Assembly (NCBI GenBank): GCA_033439265.1
Contig: JAVTVX010000004.1
Span: 16,195,701 to 16,259,700, forward strand
Direction: 5' to 3'
Source of the DNA: Dillenia suffruticosa
Lineage: Eukaryota > Streptophyta > Magnoliopsida > Dilleniales > Dilleniaceae
Length of the DNA: 64,000 nucleotides
The position numbers and the translations under genes were made by a program. Under the pieces are notes generated by a model. It made no database searches. It was not told the origin of the DNA and worked only from the letters and a program-made list of their open reading frames with translations. Each line of letters starts with the position of its first letter. Position 1 is the stretch's first letter. Below are positions 22,680-34,118 of the stretch, piece after piece.

Positions 22680-22983
22680 CACAAAGGGTAAGAAAGGTTG
22701 AATCGGTTAGTAGCTAGTGGTCAGTTGGTGCCGTTAACCAAATTCGAGTTGCTCGTATGTGAATTTTGCCTAGCTGATAAAACTACAAAAAATCCATATG
22801 GCAATGCAATGAGAGCTGGGACTCCATTATAGTTGGTTCACTCTAATATCTGTGGCCCTAATATCTGTGGCCCTATAAGTATGAGAATCCAAAATGAAAT
22901 TCTATACTTTACTACACTCATAGATGATTACATGCTTTTCACTTATATCTATCTGATCTTGCATTCGTTTAAGGCATTGGAAT
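22680..22983 (+). pseudogene. Copia integrase, first part, cut by the CACTA insertion
   Basis: A GAG-pre-integrase/zinc region and the start of the integrase core. Recognisable blocks are CEFCLADKTTKNPYGNAM near 22755-22815, a LVHSNICGP block (normally HSDVCGP) near 22835, and LIDDYMLFTYIYL near 22915. A short local duplication of 'ctaatatctgtggccct' is at 22839-22872. The frame runs into the CACTA left end at 22984 and picks up again at 49526, so this exact codon position was the CACTA target. The catalytic HSD aspartate is replaced by asparagine. Confidence 0.75.
22981..22983. repeat. Target site duplication AAT, left copy
   Basis: aat directly precedes CACTACAAAA and is repeated at 49526-49528 after the right end. 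Three-base duplications are typical of CACTA elements. Confidence 0.85.
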
Positions 22984-23623
22984 CACTACAAAATTAAAGT
23001 ACTATACTGACAATAACTTTTAGCATCGGTGAGTTTTAGTGACGGTTTTTATAGGTTATAGAGTGCCATATGACAAAACCGTCAGAAAATATAAGGCTTT
23101 CCTAACCGACTAAAATGTTCGTCAAGAAAAGTTTACCTACTGTTAGTAAAGCTACCACAACTATCAGTAAAGTAATATTGAATTGTGATGGTTAAAAATT
23201 ATCGTCAGTAAATGTAATAGTTTTTTGGCACAATTTAAAAATAGTGTCAATATAAATTTTTTTAATTATGTACTTAACAATACCCATCTCTATAGCTTTT
23301 AGATGTATGGAAATACACAAATTATACCGTTTTTTAAAACTATATTCAATTTTAACTGTAACAACAAGCCGTTTGTATAAATCTATTTATACTAACCTAT
23401 ATAGTAATGTCTGTAAAACATAAGATTGTTACCATTTTTGTATCATATACCTTTATATTTAAAAATACTCTAGGTGGTAAATTTATAATAGTGGTAGTTT
23501 AGTAAGTGATAATAATAAGATGCAGTAGGCAGTAGTTAGGTAAATAAGTGGTAAGTAGGTGGTAAGTAGGTAAGTAAATTTATATAGTGGTAAATTAGTG
23601 GTAAGTTTGAGATACATAGTCGT
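22984..23623. other. Left terminal and subterminal region of the CACTA
   Basis: No genes. It begins with the inverted terminal repeat and contains 'gacggtttt', 'aaccgtcag' and 'aaccgac' motifs. Closer to the solo LTR it holds a run of 'gtggtaagtaggtggtaa'-type units (23470-23620) that resumes after the solo LTR at 26568-26640. Confidence 0.6.
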
Positions 23624-24734
23624 TGTCACGCCCCGAACCGGGATCGTGAACAGTCGCCCGTTGTCCCTGGATGCCGGCTGTATTTTTACAGAAAATCGGG
23701 CAGAACCTCCCCATAAATCGGAGGTTTCCCATTTACAATTTCACCTGTATAAGACATTCCTCCTGTAAAAATAAACAATTGGCCATCCCGGCCTCTCCAA
23801 ATTCAACAAATACCACAACCAACATCCAGAACAACGCAAGGCTATAAAATTTCTAACAGTCCTAGCAACAGACCTCTACTGTCATGCCCAACTAGAGCAT
23901 GAGCAGCCGCCACACCGAGCGGACTTAAATTCTTCACATATATAAAATAAATTCCCAAGTTATTTTTAAATATTTACAAATGGCTCAATGCAATGAAATA
24001 ATCAACACGAAAGTTTCACGAATAAAAGTCCATAATTTATACAGTCATCCCAGAAAATTTATATAAATACATTGGTCAATCTAAAATCTCCAATACATAA
24101 TAATATCACCAATCATCATAGCGGAAGAGATGGAAAATATCCATACCCAATCCCAGTGGTATCTCCTCGATCCAACACTAATCCTGTGGGAAAGAAAGTG
24201 AGGGATGAGTATCTATGGGAGGATACTCAGTAAGTGAGGGGATTGACATCATACTATCAATATCGAGGTGAATTTGGAGTGTCAAAGCATAAGATAAGGA
24301 AATATCCACTGTGCAAACCGATCATGTTATTTCAAAATCATATATAATACGCACACATCAGAAAGCAAGATATGCATCCCAAAATTTTACATCAATGTCA
24401 TGAAGAGCCGGCCAATGAAATATTCCCGGCAATGGTCTACCTCGACCAAGGACGGCGCATTGGGGGTTTTTCCAAATGCAAGTATTAAAGAATGGCTCTC
24501 TGCCCCAATGTTGGCCACAGACTACCCCAACTAGCCTGTAAATAATAATAATGTACATATAACTAGTCAGCCGTGTATGGTGCCCCCGCCTGGTGCTAGA
24601 CGGAGCCGTACTCAACGTCCTCTCCGATGAGGGTCAACCTGGGACACCCATACACACGACAATCTGGCGGATACCTCCGGCCGAAGCGTATCCGGACACA
24701 AGGGGTGCCTCTACCAGATGTCCTTCGTAGCTAC

Positions 24735-24920
24735 GGATCACAATATCATATCAGCCGGGCACGTAGCCCCATGCATCCCATCACCATATCAGCCGGGCAT
24801 ATAGCCCCATGCATAATATCATAACGTCAGCCGGGCATACAACCCAATGCATAATATCATAAAGTCAGCCGGGCATACAGCCCAAATCATAATATCATAA
24901 AGTCGGCCGGGCATACAGCC
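24735..24920 (-). repeat. Minisatellite in the solo LTR
   Basis: Five copies of about 32 bases built on 'cagccgggcatacagccc' followed by 'ataatatcataa'. It is the counterpart of the gggacgttgtgccc cluster in the full element's LTRs. Confidence 0.75.
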
Positions 24921-25629
24921 CAAATGTGTAAATAAATCCATTGAAAACCATGTGCCAATGCAGTGGAAGCATTAAAACATATCAATATGTCGAAAATATG
25001 GCACAATATATGTTTATCAAAACTCATGGATGCATATCAATAAAGTCACCAGTTAAGACACTCCAAAGGTCACAAAATATTTCATCAAATATTGGAAAGT
25101 CATAACAATCATACATTTTGCAGAAACATGTCATTTAAAAGATATTTTTGAAACATGGTTTTCAATCAATAGCGAATGTCAAAGTCCCACTCACAGTTCT
25201 ACGGGAGGGAAGTCACTCCCTACTGACAAGCCAAATCGGATCTGACCGCTCGAGTCCCCAAAAGATCAACCTAAATCAGATCATCAAATTTCTGTAACAT
25301 TCTATACTTAACCTTCAATTCATATATAATCATTTCATAATTTGTATTCTATTCGCATTCCACTTACACTCTAAGCATATACAAAACCTTTCATCTTAAA
25401 TTCAATCCTAGATTCGTCCAATTTATCAATTAGAGTCGAAATCTCCTCACCTAGGGTTTTCTTGAAGCGTCGAGTCTCGTCCGAAAGTCGTTTCGATCAC
25501 TCCAAAGTCTGTAGGGTTTCCTATCAAAACAAGGTTCATTTGTTAGATCTAAACACATAGATCCGAAACAAAACCCTAAGTTATTTACCTGCGTGGAGGT
25601 TCGTGGGCTGTCACGAACTCACGGACCGT

Positions 25630-26130
25630 CACGGCCCTTCACGGGCCGTCGCGGGCTCGTGGGCCACGGGCCGGACTGGGCTCGTGGGACACAGCTAGCG
25701 GGCTCGCTGGTCTGCGGGCCAGCGGGCTGGCGGGCCGATGGGCCGGTGGGCCTGCAGCTGATGGGCCTGCGGGCTGACAGTGGCTCGCCGGCTGGTGCTC
25801 GCCCGTGTGCTGGCACGCGCCCGTGCGCTGGCACGCGCCCGTGCGCTGCGCTGGCTCGTGCGCGCTCGCGCGCTGCTGCGTGCTCTGCGCGCTTGCACGC
25901 TCTGCTCGTGCGCCCTGCTCGCTCGGTCACTCTGCTCACGCGCTCTGCTCGCGCGTCTGCTCGCGCGCTCTGCTCGCGCGCCTGCTCGCGCGCTCTGCTC
26001 GCGCGCCTGCTCGCGCGCCTGCGCTCGCGCGCTCCTGCGCTCGCGCGCTCCTGCGCTCGCGCGCCTGCGCTCGCGAGCCTGCGCTCCTGCGCTCCTGCGC
26101 TCGCGCTGTGCGCTGGGGGATCGCGCTGCA
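25630..26130. repeat. GC-rich low-complexity block in the solo LTR
   Basis: Units such as 'gctcgcgcgctcctgc' and 'ctgctcgcgcgc' are repeated. They give long stop-free frames on both strands (up to 221 codons) that are not real genes: the encoded strings are Arg/Ala-rich in one frame and Ser/Ala/Arg-rich in another. Confidence 0.82.
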
Positions 26131-26279
26131 GAAGGCACTGCAGTCGCGCGCTATGGCGGAAGAAGATGCTCGCGGAGGCTCGTGGCGGTGTGCGGCGAGG
26201 CGGAGAGAGCGATCGTGGGAGATCGCGAGAGGGAGAGAAGACGGAGTGAGGTAGAGAGAGAAACTGCGAGGGAAGAAGG

Positions 26280-26400
26280 AGGAGAAGAAGAAGAAGAAGA
26301 AGGAGAAGGAGAAGGAGAAGGAGAAGGAGAAGGATGGCGGCGGTGGCGGCGGTGGCTGTGGCGGAGGAAGCCGAACGGCCGCGGGAGAGGGAACGTCGGG

Positions 26401-26434
<34 letters not shown>

Positions 26435-26440
26435 AAGGGG
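26280..26440. repeat. GAA/GGA and GA microsatellites in the solo LTR
   Basis: A 'gaagaagaagaag' run, then repeated 'ggagaa' units at 26284-26332, and a GA run at 26402-26434. It is the reverse-strand counterpart of the CT-rich stretch after the 5' end of the full element's LTR. Confidence 0.85.
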
Positions 26441-26471
26441 GTTAGGGTTTTAACCCTAATCCCCAATTGGG

Positions 26472-26502
26472 GACGCAGCGTTTTGTCCCAAAACGCTGCG
26501 TC
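26472..26502. repeat. Perfect inverted repeat (hairpin) in the solo LTR
   Basis: Arms of 14 bases (26472-26485 and 26489-26502, gacgcagcgttttg and its exact complement) with a 3-base loop. It is preceded by the palindrome ccccaattgggg at 26461-26472 and followed by a poly(T) tract. In the intact element a different palindrome occupies this place. Confidence 0.88.
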
Positions 26503-26504
26503 TC

Positions 26505-26541
<37 letters not shown>

Positions 26542-26999
26542 TTTTTTTAGCTTGGTGTTACAGTCGTGGTAAGTAGATGGTAATTTCATGGTAAATAGAT
26601 GGTAAATAGGTAATAGTAAATAGATGGTAACTTCATGGTAATTTGTACATAAATTATGATAACTTTACTAAATCTAATTTTATTTTTATTTATATTTTAA
26701 CTATTACATTTTACCATTTTTTATTTCCATTAATTCTATTTCATTTAATTTAATTGTGTTTGTATTTTTTTCTAATTTTTTGTTTTTTTTGAAATTTATA
26801 TAAACGAAGAGCTTCATAAATAAATAAATTGAAATAGGTAAAATTTATATATATTTAATACAAAATCATCTGAAAAATATATATTCATCTAAACAATTAA
26901 CGAAAAAGATAAGGAAAAAAAAGATGATAGGTAGTTTTTTAGGGAAAAAAAAGGAAAAAAGGGTTTTCTCAAAAAGAGGAAATCGGACCGGATGACTTA

Positions 27000-27795
27000 G
27001 ACCGGTCCAATTCGGTCCAGCTCGGAAGGTGGGCCCGAGGAATGCGTTGTACAACCGCCCGCAAGCGCGCATGCAAGCCGGTACAAGCACCTGGCCACAC
27101 CAACGCAGGCGTCCGCGCATGCCACTGCCACAACAAGTGCAATGCAAGCACTTTGCGGGCGCTCGGCCATGGTAGCACGAGCTCCGTGCATGCCACCGCG
27201 TGCAGAATGCGTGCATGTAAGCGCCACACATGCCACAGCGGCAGCATGCACTCATGCAAGTGCCCACGTGGGCGCCTGGGCATGTTAGCACGAGCGCCCG
27301 CGCATGCCATAGCACTCGACATGAGCTCATGCAAGCGCTCATATGGGCGCCCATGCATGCCACCGTGCGCGACATTTGCTCATATAGGCGCCTGCGCATG
27401 CCTTACTAACGCAAGCGCCTGAGCATGCCATGCTCACGCAGGCACCCAGCCATGTGAGCACAGGCACCCGCGTATGCCACCGTGCGCGGCTTGCACGTAT
27501 ACAAGCATCCGCGCATGCCTCCGCGCACAAGTCAAGTGCGCATGGAAGCGTTCGTGCAAGCGCCTGGCCATGCTAGCGTGGGCGCCCGTGCATGCCTCCG
27601 CATGTGGGCCAAGCGCGCATGCAACCACCCGCACTAGCACTTGGCCGTGCCAGTGCAGGCACCTGCTCATGCCACCGCACGAGCAAGCTTGCTCGCACTG
27701 GGTAGGCACGCTTGCAAGCGTCCGCAAGGGCGTCCGACCATGCCAGCACGGGCACCCTCGAGGCAAGCATGCCCATGCGGTCCGCACATGCTGCC
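27000..27795. repeat. GC-rich island 1 in the CACTA (gcatgcc units)
   Basis: About 800 bases of GC-rich sequence in otherwise AT-rich DNA. It is built from repeated motifs such as 'gcgcccgcgcatgcca', 'gcaagcgcc' and 'ggccatg', every 30-50 bases and imperfect. Open frames exist on both strands (up to 177 codons) but encode His/Cys/Ala/Arg-rich repeats that are most simply explained by composition. Similar islands occur at 38985-39105 and 44945-45275. Confidence 0.72.
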
Positions 27796-27831
27796 ATGCA
27801 ATATTAATTTTTTCATTAAAAAAATATAAAT

Positions 27832-28018
27832 ATATGTTTATAAATATAATTGGATTTATTGTTGGTCGAGTTTTTAAGTTTAGGAGCATATCTAATATTT
27901 TAATATTTATAAATATCTTAATATTTATGAAGTTATAAATATGTGTTTATAAATATAATTGGATTTATTGTTGGTTGAGTTTCTAATTTTAGCAACATAC
28001 CTAATATTTTAATATTTT
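27832..28018. repeat. 109-bp direct duplication
   Basis: 'aaatataattggatttattg' at 27842 recurs at 27951 (offset 109). Flanking sequence is shared over about 75 bases with a few substitutions. No coding content is visible. Confidence 0.82.
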
Positions 28019-28559
28019 TGAATTAGATATAGTTTTAGGATGATGCGTTAAATTTTGGTAGTTGTAACTTATTTGAAAGTGTGTTAATTTTGAAAGTGTG
28101 TTATGTTATAGGGTTATAGGTAATAAGTGTGTGTGAGTAAGTGGTAAGCGTGTGTAAGTAAGATGGTAAGATTTTAGTTGTAATATAAGACTGTGATATG
28201 TTATAAGATGGTACGACAAGAAAAAATTGTTTATATCATGAATTTATATACATGAGTTATGATACATTACAATATATCACTCCTCTCAATTTTCCTTTTT
28301 CTTTTTCTTTTTCTTTGCTATTTTGATTTTCTCTGAACTCTTTCAAACTTTTTCCTTTTTGTTTCCTCTATCTTCAACATAATATCATCACGGACTGTAT
28401 AATGTTCGGATATTAGAAATTTGAGAAAATATTCTTTCTCAAAAAATTATGATCCTAAAGGATGAAAGGAAACCACAAGTAATTTCTCGGAAAGTAATAC
28501 AACAAATACAATATATAAATGAGATAAGAAATGCAAAATATAGAACATACTTCGTAAGT

Positions 28560-31500
28560 TGGTAGAGTTATAAATAACCCTGGTTCCATATCCCCATAAA
28601 TCGTATAACAAATATTTCACAATCATTCCTATACATATAAAAATATACATTCACTTACAATCAGAGCTAAAAACTAATTAATTTAAGTTACTTACGAATT
28701 AGGCTGTTGTGGAATTTCATCAGGAACAGCTTCAGAGATAATGAAAGAATTTTCATAAATCTTCTCATGGCAATCTTTCTGGAGGAAGAGAAAAGCAGAA
28801 AAGAGAAATGAATGAAAATATAATAGTTGATAATTTGAAGAAAATTTGATATTTATGTATGTTAAATAATTAATTACCATCAAAGTTTCTAACTCATCGT
28901 GTTACTGGCCTCTAAAGTTATACCCTGAGTCTAGAATATACATAATATGCTCGTCCACATAAAGAGCATAACAAAACCAATGTTGTTTGAAAATTACAGG
29001 GATAAATATCTGTTAATGCAAGACTATATTAACCACAGGGATAAAATAATAGGGATAAAATCATAGGATAAATATCTAATAGTATGTAAGGTAAAGTAAT
29101 TCACTAGGTTACATAATTGAAAGTCAAATCCAAATGCTTTCTCAGATAAATAATTATGAATGATTGAAATATCCCACTTTCTTTTAGGGTTGCTTTCCGC
29201 AAACGAAACCACATATATCTAAAATATATATGAAATAAGTACAATAAGTAGATGAAAAAAAAATCATTACAAAGGGGTGAGGTGAGAAAGGTGAGAAAAG
29301 AATGATATTTGAGAACAAAGAGAAAAGAATGATATGATAAGTTCATGCCTACTAAAATTCTTTGGAGTTGAGGGAAGATGAAAGTATACACCGAAAACCA
29401 TAATGGTAAAACATATCTCGATAATGACTTGGGGAATAAGTTTGGATTGGAGGTGGTATTGAGTAAGCGTATGTAGCATTCCATGGTCTATAAATATAAT
29501 CAAACATATTAGTAATTAGTAATGTAATATTAAAAATAAATACAAAAAATTCATAATTCATACCAATGTGTCAATCCAGTGAGGGTGTAATAGTTCATAG
29601 GCATTCGTCCAGTACATGTAACTTCTACCAATATTACACAAAATTGTTCTATCAATTATCATAAAAATTATATTCAGTCAAATATCTCTAAAAATTGGAT
29701 TCCAAAATGACAAAGACAAAGGTTGTAACACACTTATCTGACATTATTTTTTATGGCTTTTCAGCCATTTTAAACCCAAACACTTTTCTTGTCATCAGAA
29801 AAAGACCTAACCATAACAAAGGGAAAGATAGAAATTTGGTTTGTCTCTCCATCATTCATTTCAATTAAGGTATTGATTACTTCATATAATTCAGTATCTT
29901 TATCCTTCTCCTCCTCATGGTTGAAAGCCTCCAAAGCCTTCCATCGTTTTTCATCTACTGCTTTCTCCTCCAAACTGTCCTCCTCCTCCAAACCCTCCTA
30001 CCCTTTCCCTTTCTCCTGTCAGGCATTGTCCTCCTCCTCCTCCGAAGCCTCCTGTCCTTTCCCCTGTTGGGCCGCCTCAATAAATCACTAGCTTTCCCAT
30101 GGTGGTTGTCACTAAAATCAATAGCCTTAACTTTCCACTTCTTTTGCCTTTTTCCCCTCTTTTGTTCTTCCTTCTCTTCTTGATCTTGATCAGAATCCTT
30201 TACATCATCAAGTCTGTGCAACATATCATTATGTGTTTGCAACAAATTGGAGTGAATTCAAATTGATTTCTCCAAAAGCATTTTAAGTTCATGTTTGATG
30301 CTTATTCTCTGCAATTGCACATTGTATAAGTACTACATATAAGTGCTCGTAAGTGCTCTAAATTAGTGATTGTAAGTTTACCTTAATTTTTTTTCTACTC
30401 CCTTGAACACCAACACTCATTTCTTCAATACTTACTTTAATAGATTGTTTAGACAACAAACCCTATAAATAAATAGTATACAAGATGAATAAACCTATAA
30501 ATAAATAGTATACTATTCAGATTCCACAGTCATTACATAAAGCATATAAATTTAATTTAAGTTACATACATTTATACACTCGAATTCAAATCTTCGATTT
30601 ACCCGATCCATCGTCTAATAGCGAATGGGTAAATTGTTTTTCGGCCACCCAAATCAGCAACTCTAATATTCTCAAAATAAAAGATCTATACATAGAACAA
30701 TATTGTAAAATATTGTTAAAGTAGATTGCATTGAATTGAATTGCATTGAAATTGAAAGCTTACCATAAGTAAAAATAAACAACCACTGATGCCTGTCTTC
30801 TTTCTCTATTCCTCCTCTCTTGCTCGACCTTTGAATTGACAAATTTCGTTAACTAACCATTGCAATACAAAATTAGCCCAATTGTATTACCGAGCATTCT
30901 CAACATCAATGGTAGCAGTTAGGTGTTTCGAAGCCGAGAAGACATTCATGGTTGGACATAAAAAGCATCCAAGGATAAATAACAAGAAACATCATTTAAA
31001 CTTAGGAGACTTGGGGGAGTGTATTCGGATCTCTTGTTTTAATTGGCTATACTTTAGTGTCAAGAAATACTTTCTTATCTCTAAGAATTCAATCGAGGAA
31101 GAATCCAAAACATTGTATCCCGTGTAAGGGATTCTTAAGATTCTTCCTATTTCTTCTATTGTGAGCTTAAAATTCTGATAGGGAGCGATAGAAAGATAAT
31201 TTTGTATGGGTTCAATCTCATTACGAGTTCCTCACACAATTTTCGACTGAGTGTATCGCAGGTAAGATTCAAAAGCTTTCCGAATCCCATTTTTTTGACT
31301 ACACGTTTCATATCTTTGATAAGAGTAGAAAATAGCTCTCTTACTTGCTTAGGAGAGCACCTTGTTTGCATCGGAGTACTCATTGCTCTCCTCTCTCTTA
31401 TCCCAGAAATTTCTTTTACTGTCTTTTCATCTTCTTCATTTATATCGGTCTATTAAAAAAATATTTTTCAATGTAATTGATTCAATTCAAATGAAAATGA

Positions 31501-31613
31501 AAATGAAAATGAGTAAAATAAACTAATTCGAGTCAAAATGAGTAACTCACCGCAAGCAAACTAGTCGTGGATTTCACTTTCTTCTTAGAAAAAATTTCCT
31601 TGTTGTCTGACAT
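28560..31613 (-). pseudogene. Ulp1-like (C48) cysteine protease gene carried by the CACTA
   Basis: A multi-exon gene on the strand opposite the transposase. The first exon (31613-31551, 21 codons, MSDNKEIFSKKKVKSTTSLL...) ends at a clean GTGAGT donor. Exon 2 starts at 31449 and holds an MKRVVKKMGFGKLLNL block typical of plant transposon-linked Ulp1 proteins. A frame break lies near 31200, before a LTIEEIGRILRIPYTG block. An acidic linker follows (about 30090-29770). The protease domain shows H-W (His codon 28982-28980), the D of YILDSG (28931-28929) and, after an intron, NDCEIF with the Cys codon at 28621-28619. The triad His-Asp-Cys is thus present, but the usual glycine after Cys is Glu, and a stop follows FRGQ. 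Ulp1 family enzymes cut SUMO from proteins; any activity here is doubtful. Confidence 0.66.
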
Positions 31614-31639
31614 AGAAGCAAGTTTGATTTGTGTGTTTT

Positions 31640-33094
31640 TTTAGTTTTGATGGTTTTGATCGGATGCCAGTTGAGTGAAAATGGAATAAGAGCGAGTTTG
31701 AGTTTGATTTGTGTTGTTTTAGTTTTGATCGGATGCAACTTCAAAAATGGAATAGGAAATTTAATTTAATGCTTATAAATATTGAAATGACATTTGCCGC
31801 CTCCTGTTGGAGAAAAGAGCTCCAAAATTAAAACTCAGCCATTTGATTCAATAAACACCCAACCATTGGATCACTTCGAGATGAATTCTTATATATAAAT
31901 TATTATAATATGTGTTAGTATAGTATACAGTAGTAATAATATTAGGTTATTACAACTATATTACAAATATATTATTATATTATTAAACCTATGATATTAT
32001 ATTAAATATAATCCCAAAATTAAAACTAATATTTAATATGTGACTTTATTAATTAAATAAATATAAATATCAATCTTTTAAATTACTATATGCATTATTA
32101 TTTTGGATACTATTTACTGTATATTACTACTTATTACTAATATATTACTATATTATTAAACATTACTGTTATATTATACTACTACTATATTGCTACTATA
32201 TTACTATATTATTAAACATTACTACTATATAATATTACTACTATACATCACTACATTATTATATTAAATAATATTATATTATATTATATTACAACTTATT
32301 ACTAATATATTACTATATTATTAAACATTACTACTATATTATATTATTACTATACATCACTATACTATTATATTAAATTATATTATATTATATCATATCA
32401 TATTAGTTATAGTAGTAGTAGCTACATAGTTATATGTAATATATAATATTATGGCCAAAACATAAAACCAGATGTGTAAATAAAATATTCCAACCATTGT
32501 CAATTTTTTTAATATTTATTTTTGTTTGTTATGATAATATTTTATTATAATTAAAGGTGTAGTTTTGTTATAAAAAAATAAGATAATTATTTGTGTACAG
32601 CAAGCAGGGCATGAACCTAGCATGAACCTAGAGATGTAGATATGTAGATGTAGATATGGGAGTAAATGGAGTCATTATGAGTCATTAAGAGAGTTTAGAA
32701 CGTTAGAGAGTATGAATTTGTGTGATTAAAAATAATAAACAAAACTAACTCTATCTTTTGTTAATAACTCATCCACCTACACATGTGGTGGTATCGGTGG
32801 TGTTAGTTTGAATTTGACTCAAGCAACAAAGGCTGTTAATTGATAGCATGAATGTCAGAAAAGCAAAAGTAGGAAATGAAATGACCTATTGTTCTGTCAA
32901 ATCAAATTATTTTGATAATAAACCTATCCACCTTCCACTCTTTCACTTATAAAACTTATAAAACATAACAACCTCTTACACCCAACTCTCACATTTGAAT
33001 TTCACTCTTTCACTTATAAAACTTATAAAACTCTCACATCTAAATTTTAATCTCTCTCCCAACTCTTAACTCTCACATCTGAATTTTAATCTCA
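31640..33094. other. AT-rich spacer with ATTA-type repeats
   Basis: No gene seen. From 31900 to 32430 it is made of 'ttactatatta' and 'taaacattact' units, with a block at 32131 partly repeated at 32300. This region separates the divergently arranged Ulp1-like gene and the first transposon ORF, so promoters may lie here. 'cttataaaacttataaaa' appears twice at 32945-33030. Confidence 0.55.
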
Positions 33095-34118
33095 ATGGCG
33101 GCGAGTAGCAACTCAAGGTTCAACCATCAAGATTTTCCATCAAAACAAGACAGTGAGTCCTCCTTTAATCAAAATTTTCTTTCCAAATTTGTTATACATG
33201 TTGCAATCATCGACCGGGAATTTCTTGAATTTGTGAACTTTTCATATGTAGATCATCTAAAAACAATATGTCTAGAAAGTCTTTTTTGTCCAACGAATCC
33301 ATATTATGATAGTTTGGTAAGAAACATATAAAGGAAGCAAGGAAGAGTGGGAAAAAAATAATATCTCTAGACAAAATCGCAAGTATAGATGCATGTTTAA
33401 GAGTTATCTTTGAGGTAAAGAAATTATATTTTTGTCTAATATCATCTGTGGAATGAGTCATAAAGAATGGGTACATTATTCTCAGTATAAAGAATTTTTA
33501 AATACTTATTTCATAGAAGATATTAAGGTAGTTTTTAAGAACTCTCTACTTAGAATGGCTAAATATAAGGCTGCATCCCTTTGCTTGCACGAAGTATTGC
33601 TCCATTATATAATCGTGCATTATTTGAGATGCAGAATGTATAAAACTAACATAATCACCAGAGAAGATTACTGGCTGATGGCTTGCTTGATACAAAATAA
33701 AAATCTAGAGTTTTACTATTTAATTCCTTTACATATAATGGAAATCAAAAGATCAAGAGAAGCAAATCTTCCATATGCTTCTTTGATTTTAAACTTGGTG
33801 ATGAATGTGTTTGGAGAAATAGCAAGTGAAGCCATCAGAGGACCTCCTCTATCTACGAACTTTCAAAATCTTGAAACAGCTTCAGCTTCCCAAGCTTCTC
33901 CATCTGTACAAATTTCTTATTAATCATCAAATTTGGTCCTTTCGCAAATGGGCTCCAAAGAGGCACACGAAAAAGAAGATGAAGAATTTGTTCAGATTTA
34001 TAATGACCTATGTGGTCTGAAAAAAAGAGTTGCAAAGCTGGAAGAAAAGTTTAATATATTCAACATGGATATGGATATGGATATGGATAGGAATTCTACG
34101 AACATGAAGTACTACTAG
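33095..34118 (+). pseudogene. Transposon-associated ORF 1 (Transposase_32-like)
   Basis: Starts MAASSNSRFNHQDF after a pyrimidine-rich leader. The N-terminal stretch runs to 33331, then frame breaks. A second open part (33432-33923) carries HYIIVHYLRCRMYK, the block TREDYWLMACLIQNK and YYLIPLHIMEIK. A short third part has LKKRVAKLEEKFN, a coiled coil, followed by MDMDMDMD. The middle block resembles the 'putative plant transposon protein' family found in many plant elements; its function is unknown. It is paralogous to 37170-38758, sharing a T..D..LMA..I..K....Y.L.P motif. Two stops separate the parts, so it is probably inactive unless one is an intron. Confidence 0.6.

Larger units (their letters stand above)
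20028..22983 (+). mobile_element. Old Ty1/copia element, 5' part (interrupted by CACTA)
   Basis: This holds a partial 5' LTR, primer-binding site, leader, gag remnant and the first part of protease/integrase. The element resumes at 49526. LTR homology (20028-20352 with 53195-53520) is about 78% by eye, which makes it the oldest datable insertion here. The first ~180 bases expected of the 5' LTR are not recognisable upstream of 20028, so it appears truncated or replaced there. Confidence 0.78.
23624..26562 (-). mobile_element. Solo LTR of a gypsy element related to the 7118-17502 family
   Basis: 2939 bp on the reverse strand: read that way it starts TGTAACACCAAG and ends GGCGTGACA, like the full element's LTRs. 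A perfect 5-bp duplication GTCGT flanks it (23619-23623 and 26563-26567) and there is no internal region, so it arose by recombination between two LTRs. Conserved parts include the primer-proximal end, 'gggaagtcactccctactgacaag'-type sequence near 25210, and the minisatellite. The GC-rich block and the 5' hairpin differ in sequence, which places it in a separate subfamily. Confidence 0.93.

Noticed and set aside
24735-24920. CRISPR-like array of regularly spaced repeats
   Set aside because: This is plant DNA; units are contiguous minisatellite copies without unique spacers and lie inside an LTR.
25593-26589. Open frames of 147-221 codons on both strands in the solo LTR
   Set aside because: Low-complexity GC-rich and GA/CT repeat sequence; open on both strands for compositional reasons.
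26866-27938. His/Cys/Ala-rich open frames on both strands that look like zinc-binding proteins
   Set aside because: The Cys/His spacing follows the gcatgc DNA repeat, occurs in opposite strands alike, and has no regular zinc-finger spacing.
29789-30183. Forward-strand Ser/Phe/Leu-rich open frames
   Set aside because: They are the complement of the acidic linker of the reverse-strand Ulp1-like gene.
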